Source of the DNA: Pyrenopolyporus hunteri | Taxonomy: Eukaryota > Ascomycota > Sordariomycetes > Xylariales > Hypoxylaceae | Reading direction: 5' to 3' | Assembly (NCBI GenBank): GCA_902806595.1 | Contig: CADCXC010000010.1 | Location: 1,984,001-2,048,000, forward strand | Length of the DNA stretch: 64,000 bases | Shown here: positions 1-10,087 of the stretch, one piece after another | Layout: every line of letters begins with the position of its first letter | Position numbering within the stretch: the first letter of the stretch is position 1 | Position numbers and translations under genes: made by a program | Notes under the pieces: model-generated | Databases searched by the model: none | What the model was told of the DNA's origin: nothing | What the model saw: only the letters and a program-made list of their open reading frames with translations

Positions 1-1628
1 TGATGACTCAGAGTCTTAGCATTTAAGTAGGTAGTTCAGTAGCAAGTAAGGACTCATTCACATAAACGGTACAAATATTTTCAATTTCTTGCTTTTTAAT
101 TTATGTTTCTGCTATTTCTAGGACTCAACGAGAATTTCAGTTCATCTAGGTAGGTAGTTACCCATACTGCTATTAACCTTGGTAATGACTTGCCTAGAAA
201 GCAGCTATGGGGGGACGCCAGATGTAACACACTCGGGATGGTATTTAGGTACCTACATCTAGATACTGAGCTGGAGTAGCAAGCTCCAGGGTAGGGTAGA
301 AGGAATATCTGGGCTTATAGGGCGCAAATAAGCTTCTACACTCCCGCCACCTAGAAATATTCTTCGTTCAGTGAGAAAAGAGCCAAATATAGGTCAGTGT
401 ATAATTCGGAGCTAAACTACTGCTGAAAAGACAGCTAATCTTCCCTAGAAGGAGAAAAATACAAAAGAAATCGAGCTAAAAATACATTAGTCGATGCGTG
501 AACAACATAATTAGACCCCTGAATTTCCTGCCCCAAACCAAAAGCTACCTAAGTATGCGTGATAACAGATACCAATGTGCATAGTGCATAAATATATTGA
601 ATATTTGGTAGGCGCTACTCCAGCTTTGAAACATCTTCCCCGGAAACTCTCAAACGTGTAAGTGCTATGGACAGTAGAAGATGGGAGACACATCTAGTGT
701 AGGTGGGTATATAGGTACGAAGCAAGCACTCTATAACTTTGTATAGTCTGATGGTACAATTAAACTAGGCGCCCATAAATCAAAATCATCCTATCACCCT
801 TCTCCCACAAAACCAAGTTTGACCATCATCCCTTCCTTGACACACTTACGCCTGACGACAACTACTGCAAAAGGGAAACACCTTCGATTGTCTTGTAATT
901 GGCTAACGCAAGCTCTTTGGGTTTTATCTATGTCATGTACGAATGTTTGTGGTGGCAAATTGTAGTAAATTCTTCGCCTGGTCCTTAGGATCGGAGGGCG
1001 TGAGGAGCTATGCTCAGGGGTGGAAAAGAAAGGGCACGAGTAATGGTTCGACCGGAATACTTGCATACCTAGATAGGCAAATGGATCAAATTGGTAGGGG
1101 CGAAAAGGGGGACCAGCTACTAACGTCACATATGTACACTGTGGAAATCCTCAACGATGTATTATTATTGAGGTTGGTAGGAAGCTATACCCATTATGCA
1201 AATACCAGCTTTCAGCCTGACTTGTTAGATAACCAGTGTAATAAAGAGGCCGTCTCCCTCGCTATAAGGTCCAGTATACGACAGTAAAAACTCCTCTTCA
1301 AATACTAATATCTAGGTCTTTATATTGTAACATACTTGTCAACCTGCGTGCATTATCTTGGTTCTCACGGTAGAATCTCTATTTATCCCGTCTTCTACTA
1401 GTATTCGGTCACTTAACAGTCGAGCCAACTATATGTTCCCCGATTGGCTTAATCGCTATTGGATTAGGGTTATACGTGTTAAGGAGGTCTTCTTATCATC
1501 GAAATGCGGTTTTGGTAGAAAATCGATGTATTGTGGAGCTGCCCTAGCGGCCGAGCTGAAAGAAAACCGCGCCCCCAAGGGTCATAATCTATCTAAGTCT
1601 TCATATCCGGGTCGGGGATCTGTCTGGC
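1..1628. other. AT-rich intergenic region, no supported gene
   Basis: No protein family is recognisable in any frame; the open frames here (for example 943-1287 and 1358-1705) have no family signature, repeat structure or plausible splice partner. The stretch is AT-rich and contains copies of the CTAGGTAGGTAG-type word (about 146-158, 246-258) that recurs between genes throughout the window. It resembles the other gene-poor AT-rich blocks at 12.8-14.9 kb and 62-64 kb. Confidence 0.5.
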
Positions 1629-1829
1629 CTAATTCCTCCGGGTATACTGGCATTCGTGGCACTTATCCACCATTCTGCGAGTCTCTGTCTTGTAAGAGGT
1701 GTTAGGACAGGGGTAGGTACAGAGACCGCGGCTGAACGTCTCGCATTCGACCCTTCGGCAGTAAATAGCTCCGCCGACATGCTTGTTGCACTGTCTACAC
1801 CACTGTCGGAAGAAGATTTCTTGGCACAT
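1629..1829 (-). CDS. Small Cys-rich protein, copy A (paralogue of 13898-14095)
   Basis: A 66-residue single-exon protein starting at the ATG at 1829-1827. I do not recognise a named family. It begins Met-Cys-Gln, has a WC-x2-C knuckle near residues 10-14, an H-x-GG motif just after it, further cysteines in the middle, and a closing C-x2-C near the C-terminus. The spacing suggests a small metal-binding (zinc-ribbon-like) or disulfide-rich fold. There is no signal peptide, so zinc binding in the cytosol or nucleus is the likelier reading, but this is inference. Support for reality comes from the similar protein at 13898-14095, which shares the start, the first knuckle, the H-x-GG motif, the Y-x-R-x-V-x-C run and the terminal C-x2-C. 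The open frame extends upstream to 1910, but the conserved part starts at 1829. Confidence 0.55.
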   Translation of the reverse strand: MCQEIFFRQWCRQCNKHVGGAIYCRRVECETFSRGLCTYPCPNTSYKTETRRMVDKCHECQYTRRN

Positions 1830-2876
1830 CTTGCTCGTGGGATGTGTTAAAGTAGAAAAATGTATAGTGGGAGATGGATGTCGTGATCGGTGAACGACTC
1901 TTTGACTCAAAAAACTCGCAAAGTTCTTGACGACGGGAAATCAGATGGCGAAAGTGTTTGGTGAGGTATGTTCTCTCGTTGCGTATTGATTAGGTACTGT
2001 GAGAGTACTATGGTACGAGAGAAAGGCACAGAGAGGAACTCCATTTATATACTTTTTTCCTTTAGGAATCATCCCATGAACCATTTGACGTGTATGATAT
2101 CTCGGATTCTTAATCACTATTAGAGGACATTTCCTACAGTAGTATCTCACAGGAATAAACTGTACGGATATAAGTGAATGAACGATGGTTCAAGGCACAT
2201 AATTACTCACTTGTAGTTGGTATCAGAATTCAAATCGTCTAATAATGAGTAAGGGATCGTTTGTGTAGGTAAATGGGAGAAATTATTCGGGTTCTTCCTG
2301 TTAATATACTTATTTAATAATATTAAGGTCTTAATAATTCATGATATTATTAATATTCAAATGCATATTTATGTACAAAGTTAAACTGTTTGGTGGATTC
2401 AGCTGGTTATATGTTTCCATGCTAGGGCTGCGTAGGCTGAGAATACGCCTAAGATTACGGCCGAGGCGCCGAATAACCTCACTGATTGTTCCCTTACCTG
2501 ATTTTACCGGTACCTATGATGGATGAACCGATTAGCGAAGAAACATGTTTATTCATTTCAACATTATACCTAATTCTTCAGTAGCTTCAGTATGAGTCTC
2601 CTTTCGATAGTAAATATGGCTTTTAAGCCCACAGGGATTACAGCAAAAATACCGAATGACGAATTTGTGATTTTAAGAGCTGACTCCTGCTGGGTTTAAG
2701 TCGCTGTCGCAAACTCCGCGGATGTGAGCTGGCTTGAGTCAAATAAGACGCTCCCAGTCGTTCTTATCATAGAGGCATTTGATATGTACCTACCTACCTA
2801 GGTAAGCATCTATATACATGCAACACAGCCCAGACGTAAGACTTTCAGAAAGTCAAAGCCGCCAACACCACCACCC
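1830..2876. other. AT-rich intergenic region
   Basis: No supported gene. It contains AT-only stretches around 2290-2350 and a copy of the TACCTACCTAGGTA-type palindromic word at about 2787-2804, just past the stop of the next gene. Confidence 0.5.
2787..2804. repeat. Dispersed palindromic word TACCTACCTAGGTA, representative copy
   Basis: One clear member of a short palindrome-centred word (core ACCTAGGT) that recurs between genes. Other copies: 4004-4015, 4075-4088, 7047-7066, 12819-12856, 28262-28283 and 40230-40250. I did not see it inside coding exons. Confidence 0.6.
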
Positions 2877-3793
2877 TCACCCGCGCCGTCCCTCCACCGC
2901 CTTCACAATAGCCTCCCAGACCCAAGGGGCGCGCTTAGCCGTGTTACTCTGGGCGCTGAACTCGCCCACGGCGCGGAACATATACCACTTTCTAGCCGCG
3001 TTCTCGGCCGCCGTGTCGCGGGCCCAGTTGACGATTCCCAAGCGGCGGCGGACGGGCCGCAGCTCCGAGAGCTTGACGCGCGTGACGCGCGGCTTGGCGA
3101 TCAGGCTCATGGTGCCGACGTCGAGCTCCGTGTCCGCGGGCAGCGACCGCGCGTACCGCCGCAGCATGTCCTCGGATTGCCGCGCGAAGGGCGGCAGCCG
3201 CATGTGGATGAAGGAGACGAAGGGCGAGGTCACGTAGGCGACGAAGATGAGGGGGATTATGGCGGAGAGGGTTGCTAAGTTGGGGGGTTAGTGTATATAG
3301 GTATGTATTCGGGTCTGAGTCCCGGGGAGGGAATGTAAATGAGAAGTGAAAAAGGGGGGGGAGAAGGGAGGGAGTGGGGGCGTACTGCGGAGCACGGTGG
3401 GCGATAACCCTTCCTTGTCGATGTACGACGGCGTCACGACGAAGCCGAAGAAGACGAAGATGAAGAGCGTTGATAGTTTCAGGCACGCTAGGAAAGTAAT
3501 CCGGCCTGTTCCAGCATGATATACGCACAGCCGCTCAGGGAATGCTATTTACCTTATTAGTTAATCGGAAGTGCTTTGAGTTATAGGGGGAACTAACCGT
3601 ATTGCTGGGGTTGTGGCTTCGGACTGGACTGGGCCTTTGTCTTGGGTCCAGTCGACTCAAATCTCACGCCTGAGGTCCGAAACCCTCGCCTTAGGGGTGG
3701 AAGATTACGAGATGCTACGTTTTGAAAAGTGGAGATATTACATCTTGTAGATGTCTTCGGAGCCCTCCTCAAGACTCCGAGGATCAACATCAT
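2877..3793 (-). CDS. Two-TM mitochondrial inner-membrane protein, TMEM70/TMEM186-like architecture
   Basis: Three exons, 3793-3598, 3505-3386 and 3274-2877, give 237 residues with phases that agree (196+120+398 nt). The first 60 residues are rich in Arg, Ser and Thr with almost no acid residues, as in a mitochondrial presequence. Two hydrophobic segments follow, about residues 70-90 and 107-128, joined by a short loop containing YIDKEGLSP. The rest is a soluble basic C-terminal domain of about 105 residues. A presequence plus a TM hairpin plus a soluble domain is the layout of the TMEM70/TMEM186 group, which assists respiratory-complex assembly. That assignment is by architecture only. Both junctions use GT..AG, and the frame is closed by alternative junctions. 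Confidence 0.7.
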
Positions 3794-4188
3794 TGTGAGA
3801 GTTTGATATGAAGTCCTTCACATAACCCGAGAGTTGTCTGAGTGAAGTGAGTTCCGCTTTTCGAGATTTAAGCGACGCGCTGCAGCTGAATGTGATACCC
3901 GCCAGCTGTTGCCAGGTGGCTGTTATCACTACCGTATATTTCCCTCAACATTTAAGATCGTGCCTCAGATATAATTCCTCTTAGCTGCGCCTGCTTACAA
4001 TATGTACCTAGGTAGCCATAAAACTTACCTCTGTCGCTACTAATAAATTAGCGGTTACTTGAGTTAGTGCTTGGATACCTAGGTAGGCTCGCGGTTCTTC
4101 ATTTGCAGTGGATGTATTTCTACGTAACTCTACATACGTAGGCTCCGGTGCTTAGTTCACTATATCCATATGTTATAACACTAGAGCT
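3794..4188. other. Intergenic, 5' side of the two-TM gene
   Basis: About 0.4 kb between two minus-strand genes. It holds two copies of the CCTAGGTA-type word (4004-4015 and 4075-4088). No gene seen. Confidence 0.4.
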
Positions 4189-4968
4189 TCAGCCAATGTT
4201 CTTAGTCAACCACTCTTGCCATTGCTCCTTCGTCCACGACGAGCTGATGTCGTTTGCCACGATGCCGTTGAAAATTACAGTCGGACTGACGTGCACGCCC
4301 ACCAACCTGCCGTACCGGACCTGAAGCTTCAAATCGTTTGTAACTTTGTTTCCAAAGTTAGGGTGGCCACCCTCCGGAACCTTCTCCGAGACGGCCAGGA
4401 GATCGTATAGCTTGCCCTCGTCGACACCGACGGTCGCCCCTAGCTTAGCCAAACGGCGGTAAGTGTCGTTGCGCGTCTCGTTGACGACGGCCTCGTCGAA
4501 GTACTCCAATTGGGCCTTGAACAAGGCCTTGCTGAAATCCCAGTATCGGTCGGGTGCGAGCTGTAGAACGGCGACGCCGGCCTCGTGCACAAGCGTCGAC
4601 GACGGGTGCCACGGCTGGATCTGCTGGCGGAAGATGACCTGCAGATTGGAGGCCCAAGTGGGGTTCGCCTTGATGAGCGGTACGACGGAGTCGTAGAAGG
4701 TGTTGAACTGCTTCGCGGAGAACGGGCACACGTAGTCGAGGAAGAGCTCGAGCGTGTGCACAGCCGGGGGAATGCCGGCCGCGGCGGGGGCGGGCTGTCC
4801 GAAGAGAAGCCTTTGGCCTGCGAATTTGGGATTCAACGCCATCGCCGGTCGTGTGGTTGTGAATTGGCGGGGGTGAAGGGGTAATAAAATGCGATTTGGG
4901 CAAACAGCTTGGAAGAGGCGAGTCGGTTTATTATAAACAACTAGGGAGAAACTCCGAGACAAGCGCAT
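4189..4968 (-). CDS. DsbA-like thioredoxin-fold protein, possibly mitochondrial
   Basis: Single exon. From the ATG at 4968 the protein has 259 residues; from the downstream ATG at 4842 it has 217. The core matches the DsbA/2-hydroxychromene-2-carboxylate isomerase branch of the thioredoxin fold: a beta strand leading to DYVCPFS, so the active-site motif is C-P-F-S (one-cysteine, C-x-x-S), then an inserted helical domain with an NFGNKVTNDL segment, and a cis-proline strand near VHVSPTVIFNG. With one cysteine it is more likely a glutathione-dependent or isomerase-like enzyme than a dithiol oxidase. I prefer the upstream start because the 42 added residues contain no Asp or Glu, are rich in Arg, and end in RQFTTTRPA, a typical mitochondrial presequence end. 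The substrate is unknown. Confidence 0.75.
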   Translation of the reverse strand: MRLSRSFSLVVYNKPTRLFQAVCPNRILLPLHPRQFTTTRPAMALNPKFAGQRLLFGQPAPAAAGIPPAVHTLELFLDYVCPFSAKQFNTFYDSVVPLIKANPTWASNLQVIFRQQIQPWHPSSTLVHEAGVAVLQLAPDRYWDFSKALFKAQLEYFDEAVVNETRNDTYRRLAKLGATVGVDEGKLYDLLAVSEKVPEGGHPNFGNKVTNDLKLQVRYGRLVGVHVSPTVIFNGIVANDISSSWTKEQWQEWLTKNIG

Positions 4969-5373
4969 CGGAGACCGATAACGCGGCGGAGCTAGGTTAT
5001 GTTGGTAGGGGAGACGACCTACGTGTAGTTGAACCTCTAAAAATGAAACTATCAAAGGCGGGAATAACTGAAGAGTGACGCAATATGTTGCGATATTACG
5101 GCCATACCCGCGCTATAGTACGTTACCTATGGCGGGGTAGCTGCAGCATATACACTACAACTGCCTTGTGCCTCCTTCTCACTTAGCTAGGTAACTTCGC
5201 TTCAGGCGAGGGAAGGAAGTGGTACATAAACTACGCGCGCATGTGAAGAGTTTAAAAGCCGGAGCTCGGACGAAAGCATCTTTGAAATTGGGTACCTGGC
5301 TTAGGTGGGTACCTACTTATATCTATTGTCAAGCTTACCAAAAGTTCCTCGAATTCGGGAGCTCTCTTATTAT
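4969..5373. other. Intergenic
   Basis: No gene seen. It lies between two minus-strand genes and holds a GGTACCTG..GGTGGGTACC word near 5290-5320. Confidence 0.35.
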
Positions 5374-6560
5374 CTAGACCGTGTTCTTAGCTATGATTCC
5401 CCGAGCAAACTCCCCAAACGTAATGTGTTGGTCTAGGTCAACTTCGTCTTCCAGATTCGGCTGGGTGAAGACGGCCAGCGTGTTACGAGCGACGCCTTTG
5501 GCGTATGCGCCCCTAACCGAGTGCTCCACGGCCTTGAACTTCCCCCGAGTGATCCTTTCGAGCGCCTCGCCCGTTTGAAATGCAATGCAGTCCCTTGGAA
5601 TTTTTACCTGGACCGGTACGCCCTTCCTGTCCTTGATCCAGAGCCCTGCTTGGGGATCTGGTGATCCGGGTAGTTCCTCTAATGTTGGTAGCAAGTCTGG
5701 GGTCTTGCCGAAATCGGGTACCTTTGCATTTGTTTTTAGTTCGTCGATGAACATGGCGGATGTCAGGCCGGTCAAGCAGCCATGGTCCTTATGGACCGCG
5801 CACCAGTTGTCTTCTTCCTGGCCCTTTGCAATGGCTTCATCAGGCATGGGGTAATAGTGGAGGAGCCTAGCCTTCGTTGTTGACGAAGACTTGACCACTT
5901 TCTCCAGGTAAGCCGAGGGATACCCCGGTATTTCCTTCTCCGCGAACCTGTCGCAAGCTCGCGCAACCAACACGGCTGTGTCGATAATGAGTCTGCACAT
6001 CCGCTCCATCGTGGGTCTAAAACCTGGCAGCATCTCATTCGGTGGCCACGAGTTCGGTGCTAAATACTCCGGGAACTCTTCTAGAGGGAACTTCTCCGTC
6101 GGTTTCGCAGATTCCAACGACGGGTCCACGTAGAATGCGCAGTTGGCGTAGAAGGAGCCCTTATACTCGTCGGCCCCTCCGTCCTTGAGCTTCTCCCTGC
6201 CCTTGGACCATCCTACGAGATATTTGGCCGCCTCATTCGTGAACTTATCTAGAGTTTCGTAAGAATTTTTGAAGAGTGGAGAGTACGGTCAATTCGGTTT
6301 TTACATACCAAAATCTGCCTCCGATAAGTTGCCCATGTATGAGGCGTAGGACAGAAGTTGATGTCTCAACTGCGGAAACTCTTCTGGGACATCTTTGACA
6401 ACGAGAATACCTAGAGATTCTGGACCAAATGCTTCCTGGAGCGTCTCGAACGAGATGTTCCCTGAATGGTGAGCAATTGAAAGTCCCAAGAAAATCGTAT
6501 GTTACACCCACCATTCTTGAGATCGGCTAGGGATACAACAACTGGCTGCGCCGTCGCCAT
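5374..6560 (-). CDS. Fe(II)/2-oxoglutarate-dependent oxygenase (isopenicillin N synthase-like fold)
   Basis: Three exons, 6560-6512, 6461-6309 and 6248-5374, give 358 residues with consistent phases. The fold is the double-stranded beta-helix oxygenase family: an N-terminal segment typical of IPNS-like proteins (FGPESLGILVVKDVP), then the metal site H-K-D at residues 220-222, the distal His at 310 in VEHSVRG, and an Arg at 322 (GVARNTLAVF) placed to bind 2-oxoglutarate. All three iron ligands and the Arg are present, so it should be active. There is no signal peptide. It stands alone among housekeeping genes rather than in a biosynthetic cluster, so a general metabolic role is likelier than secondary metabolism; the substrate cannot be told. 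The donor at 6308 reads GTATGT. Confidence 0.85.
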
Positions 6561-7241
6561 TTCTGGTCTGCAAAGGGTCTTAGGGGGCCAAATGAACACG
6601 CAGTTGGGATTTGTGGGATTCGATCTAGGATTAGAGACTTCAACCATGTATGGAATGGATATTAGATATCTGGATTATTATGAAAAGAGTATTAGAAGAG
6701 TATTGGTATCCTTTACGGCTTCGCCCTAAGGATACCGTCGGGATTGAACTAATAGCGCCCATCGAACGGCCGGCGCATTCCGCACTACTATTACAGAGGC
6801 AGTATAGGAGCTTCCCGTTGCGTGCATAGCACATACATAGCTTCCGCCGTCCCTAGACTCGAAAAGGCTGCGATCGTGTACCTATTATTAATATAAATTC
6901 CAAGAGGAAAGAAGCACTTGATATGACTTTAGTCTATGAGTTAAATGCCTAGGTACCTGCATTGGCATTATTTGAGAAAATGGAAGAGAAAATGGAACTT
7001 GGAATAATTTCAGTGGGGCCTCTTCAACGGGGGGAAGTGTATTGTTGGTACCTACCTAGGTAAGTACTCCGAGTGAAAGAGTGACGCCAGAGCTTCAATT
7101 CGACTTCCGCTGTCAAAGCTGCAAAGCTCCAACCTTCGACAACTTCCCTCAACCATACCAACTTCATCCAATTATTCCCTCTGCGACACCAACACACACC
7201 ACCAAGCCATTATTTAGAGGACCGTTCAGTCTCATATCGAA
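6561..7241. promoter_or_regulatory. Divergent promoter, oxygenase (-) / FRG1 (+)
   Basis: 681 bp between two divergent start codons, so it should hold both promoters. It contains a TACCTACCTAGGTA-type palindrome at 7047-7066, about 180 bp upstream of the FRG1 ATG, and a pyrimidine-rich leader just before that ATG. No TATA box is convincing. Confidence 0.5.
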
Positions 7242-8111
7242 ATGGTCAAACCGCTGTCTTTCAAGGGCGATAAGAAGCCTAAGAAGAGAAAGCGGACCGA
7301 GGCTGATCCATCCGCTGAAGTCGCGGGTCCCAGCAATCTCGCCGTCGCCACAACCGCTGACGACGCAGAAAATGACGACAGCTGGGTATCGGCCGATGCA
7401 GTCGGGGATGTCCAAGGCCCGGTCATGATTGTACTCCCCACGGAACCCCCAACCTGCTTGGCTTGCGACGCCAACGGTAAGGTCTTCACCGACCCCATCG
7501 TAAACATTATCGACGCGAATCCCTCCAGCGCCGAACCGCACGACGTGCGCCAAGTCTGGGTCGCCAATAAGATCTACGGGACAGAGAACTTTCGATTCAA
7601 AGGTCGCTACGGAAAGTACGCGGACACCCATTCTACTCATCTCGTTTCTCCTCTAATCGCTAACCCGTCGCCATTTAGGTATCTCAGTTGTGACAAGTAC
7701 GGTATCTTAAGCGCGACCTCCGAAGCCATCTCGCCCCTCGAAACGTGGACGGTGATTCCGACACCGGATACGCCGGGGACTTTCCAGATTCAATCGCAGC
7801 GAGAGACGTTCTTGACCATCAAGGAGTCCACGAAACCAAATGGCTCGCCCGAGGTCCGCGGAGATGCCACAGAAATTAGCTTCGATACGACGCTGAGGAT
7901 TCGCATGCAAGCGCGTTTCAAACCCCGAATCAAGGCAACGAAAGAGGAAAAGGCGAAGGAGAAGATCAGCCGAAAGGAGCTTGAGGAGGCTGTGGGCAGA
8001 CGACTGAACGAAGACGAGGTTAGAGCCTTAAAGAAGGCTAGAAGAGAGGGCGACTACCACGAGCAGTTGTTGGATCTAAAGTCCAAGAGCAAGCACGACA
8101 AGTACAGCTGA
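7242..8111 (+). CDS. FRG1: FRG1-like nuclear/nucleolar RNA-processing protein
   Basis: Two exons, 7242-7615 and 7679-8111, give 268 residues. The N-terminus is lysine-rich (KKPKKRKR) like a nuclear or nucleolar signal. An acidic linker follows, then the FRG1 beta-trefoil domain with the family signature around YLSCDKYGIL, SPLETWTV and FLTI, and a highly charged C-terminal tail. FRG1 proteins associate with spliceosomal and nucleolar RNPs and bind actin; no enzymatic activity is known. The intron 7616-7678 is 63 nt, a multiple of three, and contains no stop, so an unspliced message would encode a 289-residue form. I call it an intron because removal restores an uninterrupted GRYGK-YLSCD junction with good GTACGC and TTTAG sites. 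Confidence 0.88.
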   Translation: MVKPLSFKGDKKPKKRKRTEADPSAEVAGPSNLAVATTADDAENDDSWVSADAVGDVQGPVMIVLPTEPPTCLACDANGKVFTDPIVNIIDANPSSAEPHDVRQVWVANKIYGTENFRFKGRYGKYADTHSTHLVSPLIANPSPFRYLSCDKYGILSATSEAISPLETWTVIPTPDTPGTFQIQSQRETFLTIKESTKPNGSPEVRGDATEISFDTTLRIRMQARFKPRIKATKEEKAKEKISRKELEEAVGRRLNEDEVRALKKARREGDYHEQLLDLKSKSKHDKYS

Positions 8112-8134
8112 AATCCAGGGATATTATGCTTGGA

Positions 8135-9375
8135 TTATGCGCTCGGTCTCCATGCTTTGATATACCCGTCCTCGCCAGCGCTAAAGACCATTTGTGCTTC
8201 GTCGTAGAAGCAGAAACTACGCACAATTTCCGAGGAATGCGCTCCCGGCAAGCTCACACTATTATCCCGATCCATATCCCACCCTTGGCCTTTCGTGAGA
8301 TGGATCATCTCGAAGGCTTGCCGGCTTCATACGTCTCATAATTAGCGCAGACACAACGGCGATTTAAGAACGGGATCAACTCACTCGTGAGCGCCAGCTC
8401 CAATCACTGCTCCAGCCCCATTTGCTTTTGCAAAGACGTTGGCGACGTACTGGCAGTTAAGCACCTCTCGCATATCCCCGAAGTTGTTTGTCGCCGCTCC
8501 GTTCTCGTGGTTTTCGGCTACATCGTAAAGAGCTAACTTCTCATCGTGAGAAAGTGCGAACACTTCGGTGTCGTTCAAAAATGCCGCGTGGTGGATAGAA
8601 GAGTCGTGGTTGAAAGTCTGGATAATCACCTCATCCTCGTCGGTGATCCTGGTATCGTAAATATTTACGAGGCCATCCGTGGATCCTGATAGAAGAATGT
8701 TATGATCGCTTGGGTGAAAATTTAGCTGGCAAAGTGTTAGTACCGAATACGTTGCTGAGAACATACGGGACAGACCTCCGTTACATCGTCGCTATGGACC
8801 TCCTTGTAGTGAAGCTTCGGAGTAGGTACTGATCGTACATCCCTGGATCCCTAGGTATAAGCATGTTACGGCAAGAGAATTACAATGTGGCTGACTCACC
8901 ATACTAGTATGGACGCTTGGTGATCCTGTAGCTCTGTTCCAGCCACGACAGAGAAGCTCGCATTCGCGCATGCTAAGGACAACACGGAGACTCGATTATC
9001 TATATAAATCCTCAGCATTATGTCTATAAAATACATAAGTACCCCGCAAGCCACCACAGCTGACGAACCTGTTAACCTCACCACTTCGGCCTTCTGCGCC
9101 TCTTGTCTCAAGTCCCACATCGACACACTCCCGTCCTCACCCGCCGTGCATACAATAGCGGCCCCCGCATCGAACGCCTTGGCACAAGTGATATTTCCAT
9201 GCTTGGTCAGGAGGTCAAGTCGCGGCCCTGCACTCAAGCTTGTGGGATCGAATAGCGAGAGCTTCTGATTCGATGAGATGGTTGCCGGACCCGCTGCGAG
9301 AGGAATGATGTCGAGGACGTAGACTTCCTCGCGCACGGGTATCCTGTGGCTGTCTACGCAGGTGAGGGGATACAT
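8135..9375 (-). CDS. WD40-repeat protein, WDR89-like
   Basis: Five exons, 9375-9069, 8999-8900, 8842-8776, 8725-8385 and 8324-8135, give 334 residues with every phase matching. WD-type strands are visible at VCTAGEDGSVSMWDLR, ASILVWDVR, NILLSGSTDGLVNIYDTR, EVFALSHDEKLALYDV and MVFSAGEDGYIKAWRP, enough for one seven-bladed propeller filling the protein. The C-terminal part (RQAFEMIHL...WDMDRDNSVSLPGAHSSEIVRSF) is characteristic of fungal WDR89-like proteins, whose molecular role is unsettled. The first intron (9068-9000) is 69 nt, in frame and stop-free. The stop lies only 23 nt from the FRG1 stop on the other strand. Confidence 0.85.
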
Positions 9376-10087
9376 GGTGTTGTTTTCTCCCACTCTCGGT
9401 GGTAGGGGTGTGTGTGTGAGTATTCAGGTCACTCCGTCGTATTTGTGGTATATCTACCTAGGCAGTTGGAGAGTTGTTTGGGGATGGGTTTATCCTAAGT
9501 TTCGGAGATATGATACCTACGCCCTTACGTCTGAGACTGAATAAGACGTGTTTGAGATCCTCTCGCAATATCTTCGTATAGTAGTCGTAAAGAAGAATCA
9601 ACCGACGACTGGAATTAACATTTGAAGTTTTCGAAATTTTGGACTAAATCAGCCTTACGAAGATTTAGCAACTGAAATTCCAATTCTTGGGGGCGTGGGG
9701 TTAAAAGCGCATCATAACCCCACATCTATACATAGGTACCTACATGCATACTATACAGCCTGGGAAGCGGTGGTATTGTGGCGCAAGATTGGCCAATGAC
9801 ATTGCGAGTTCGTTGTTTCTGCCGGGTTGATGTCGCCTTTGTACTTCCTGTACGTCCTGTGTACGTAGGTACATAGGTACAATCGACCGGCCGATCTTGA
9901 CAGCTTGTAAAGTTCCCAGCTCTAAGTACATAATTAATTCCTTTCGCAGCATCCGACGACGGCTTCTCGTCTTCTTCCCACCTTTTACCTTTACCTTCTC
10001 CTCCTATTCGCATAAAATATTAGCCTCCTTTGGAGATCATGACATTAATACGGTGTTCCGGACCTTGCTCTTAGCAGACTTTCGACC
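9376..10087. promoter_or_regulatory. Divergent promoter, WDR89-like (-) / HRD3 (+)
   Basis: 712 bp between divergent start codons. It contains a palindromic ATTGGCCAAT at 9788-9797, which reads as a CCAAT box on both strands and would suit the fungal HAP complex, plus TAGGTACC-type words near 9733-9745 and 9864-9880. No clear unfolded-protein-response element was recognised. Confidence 0.45.
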
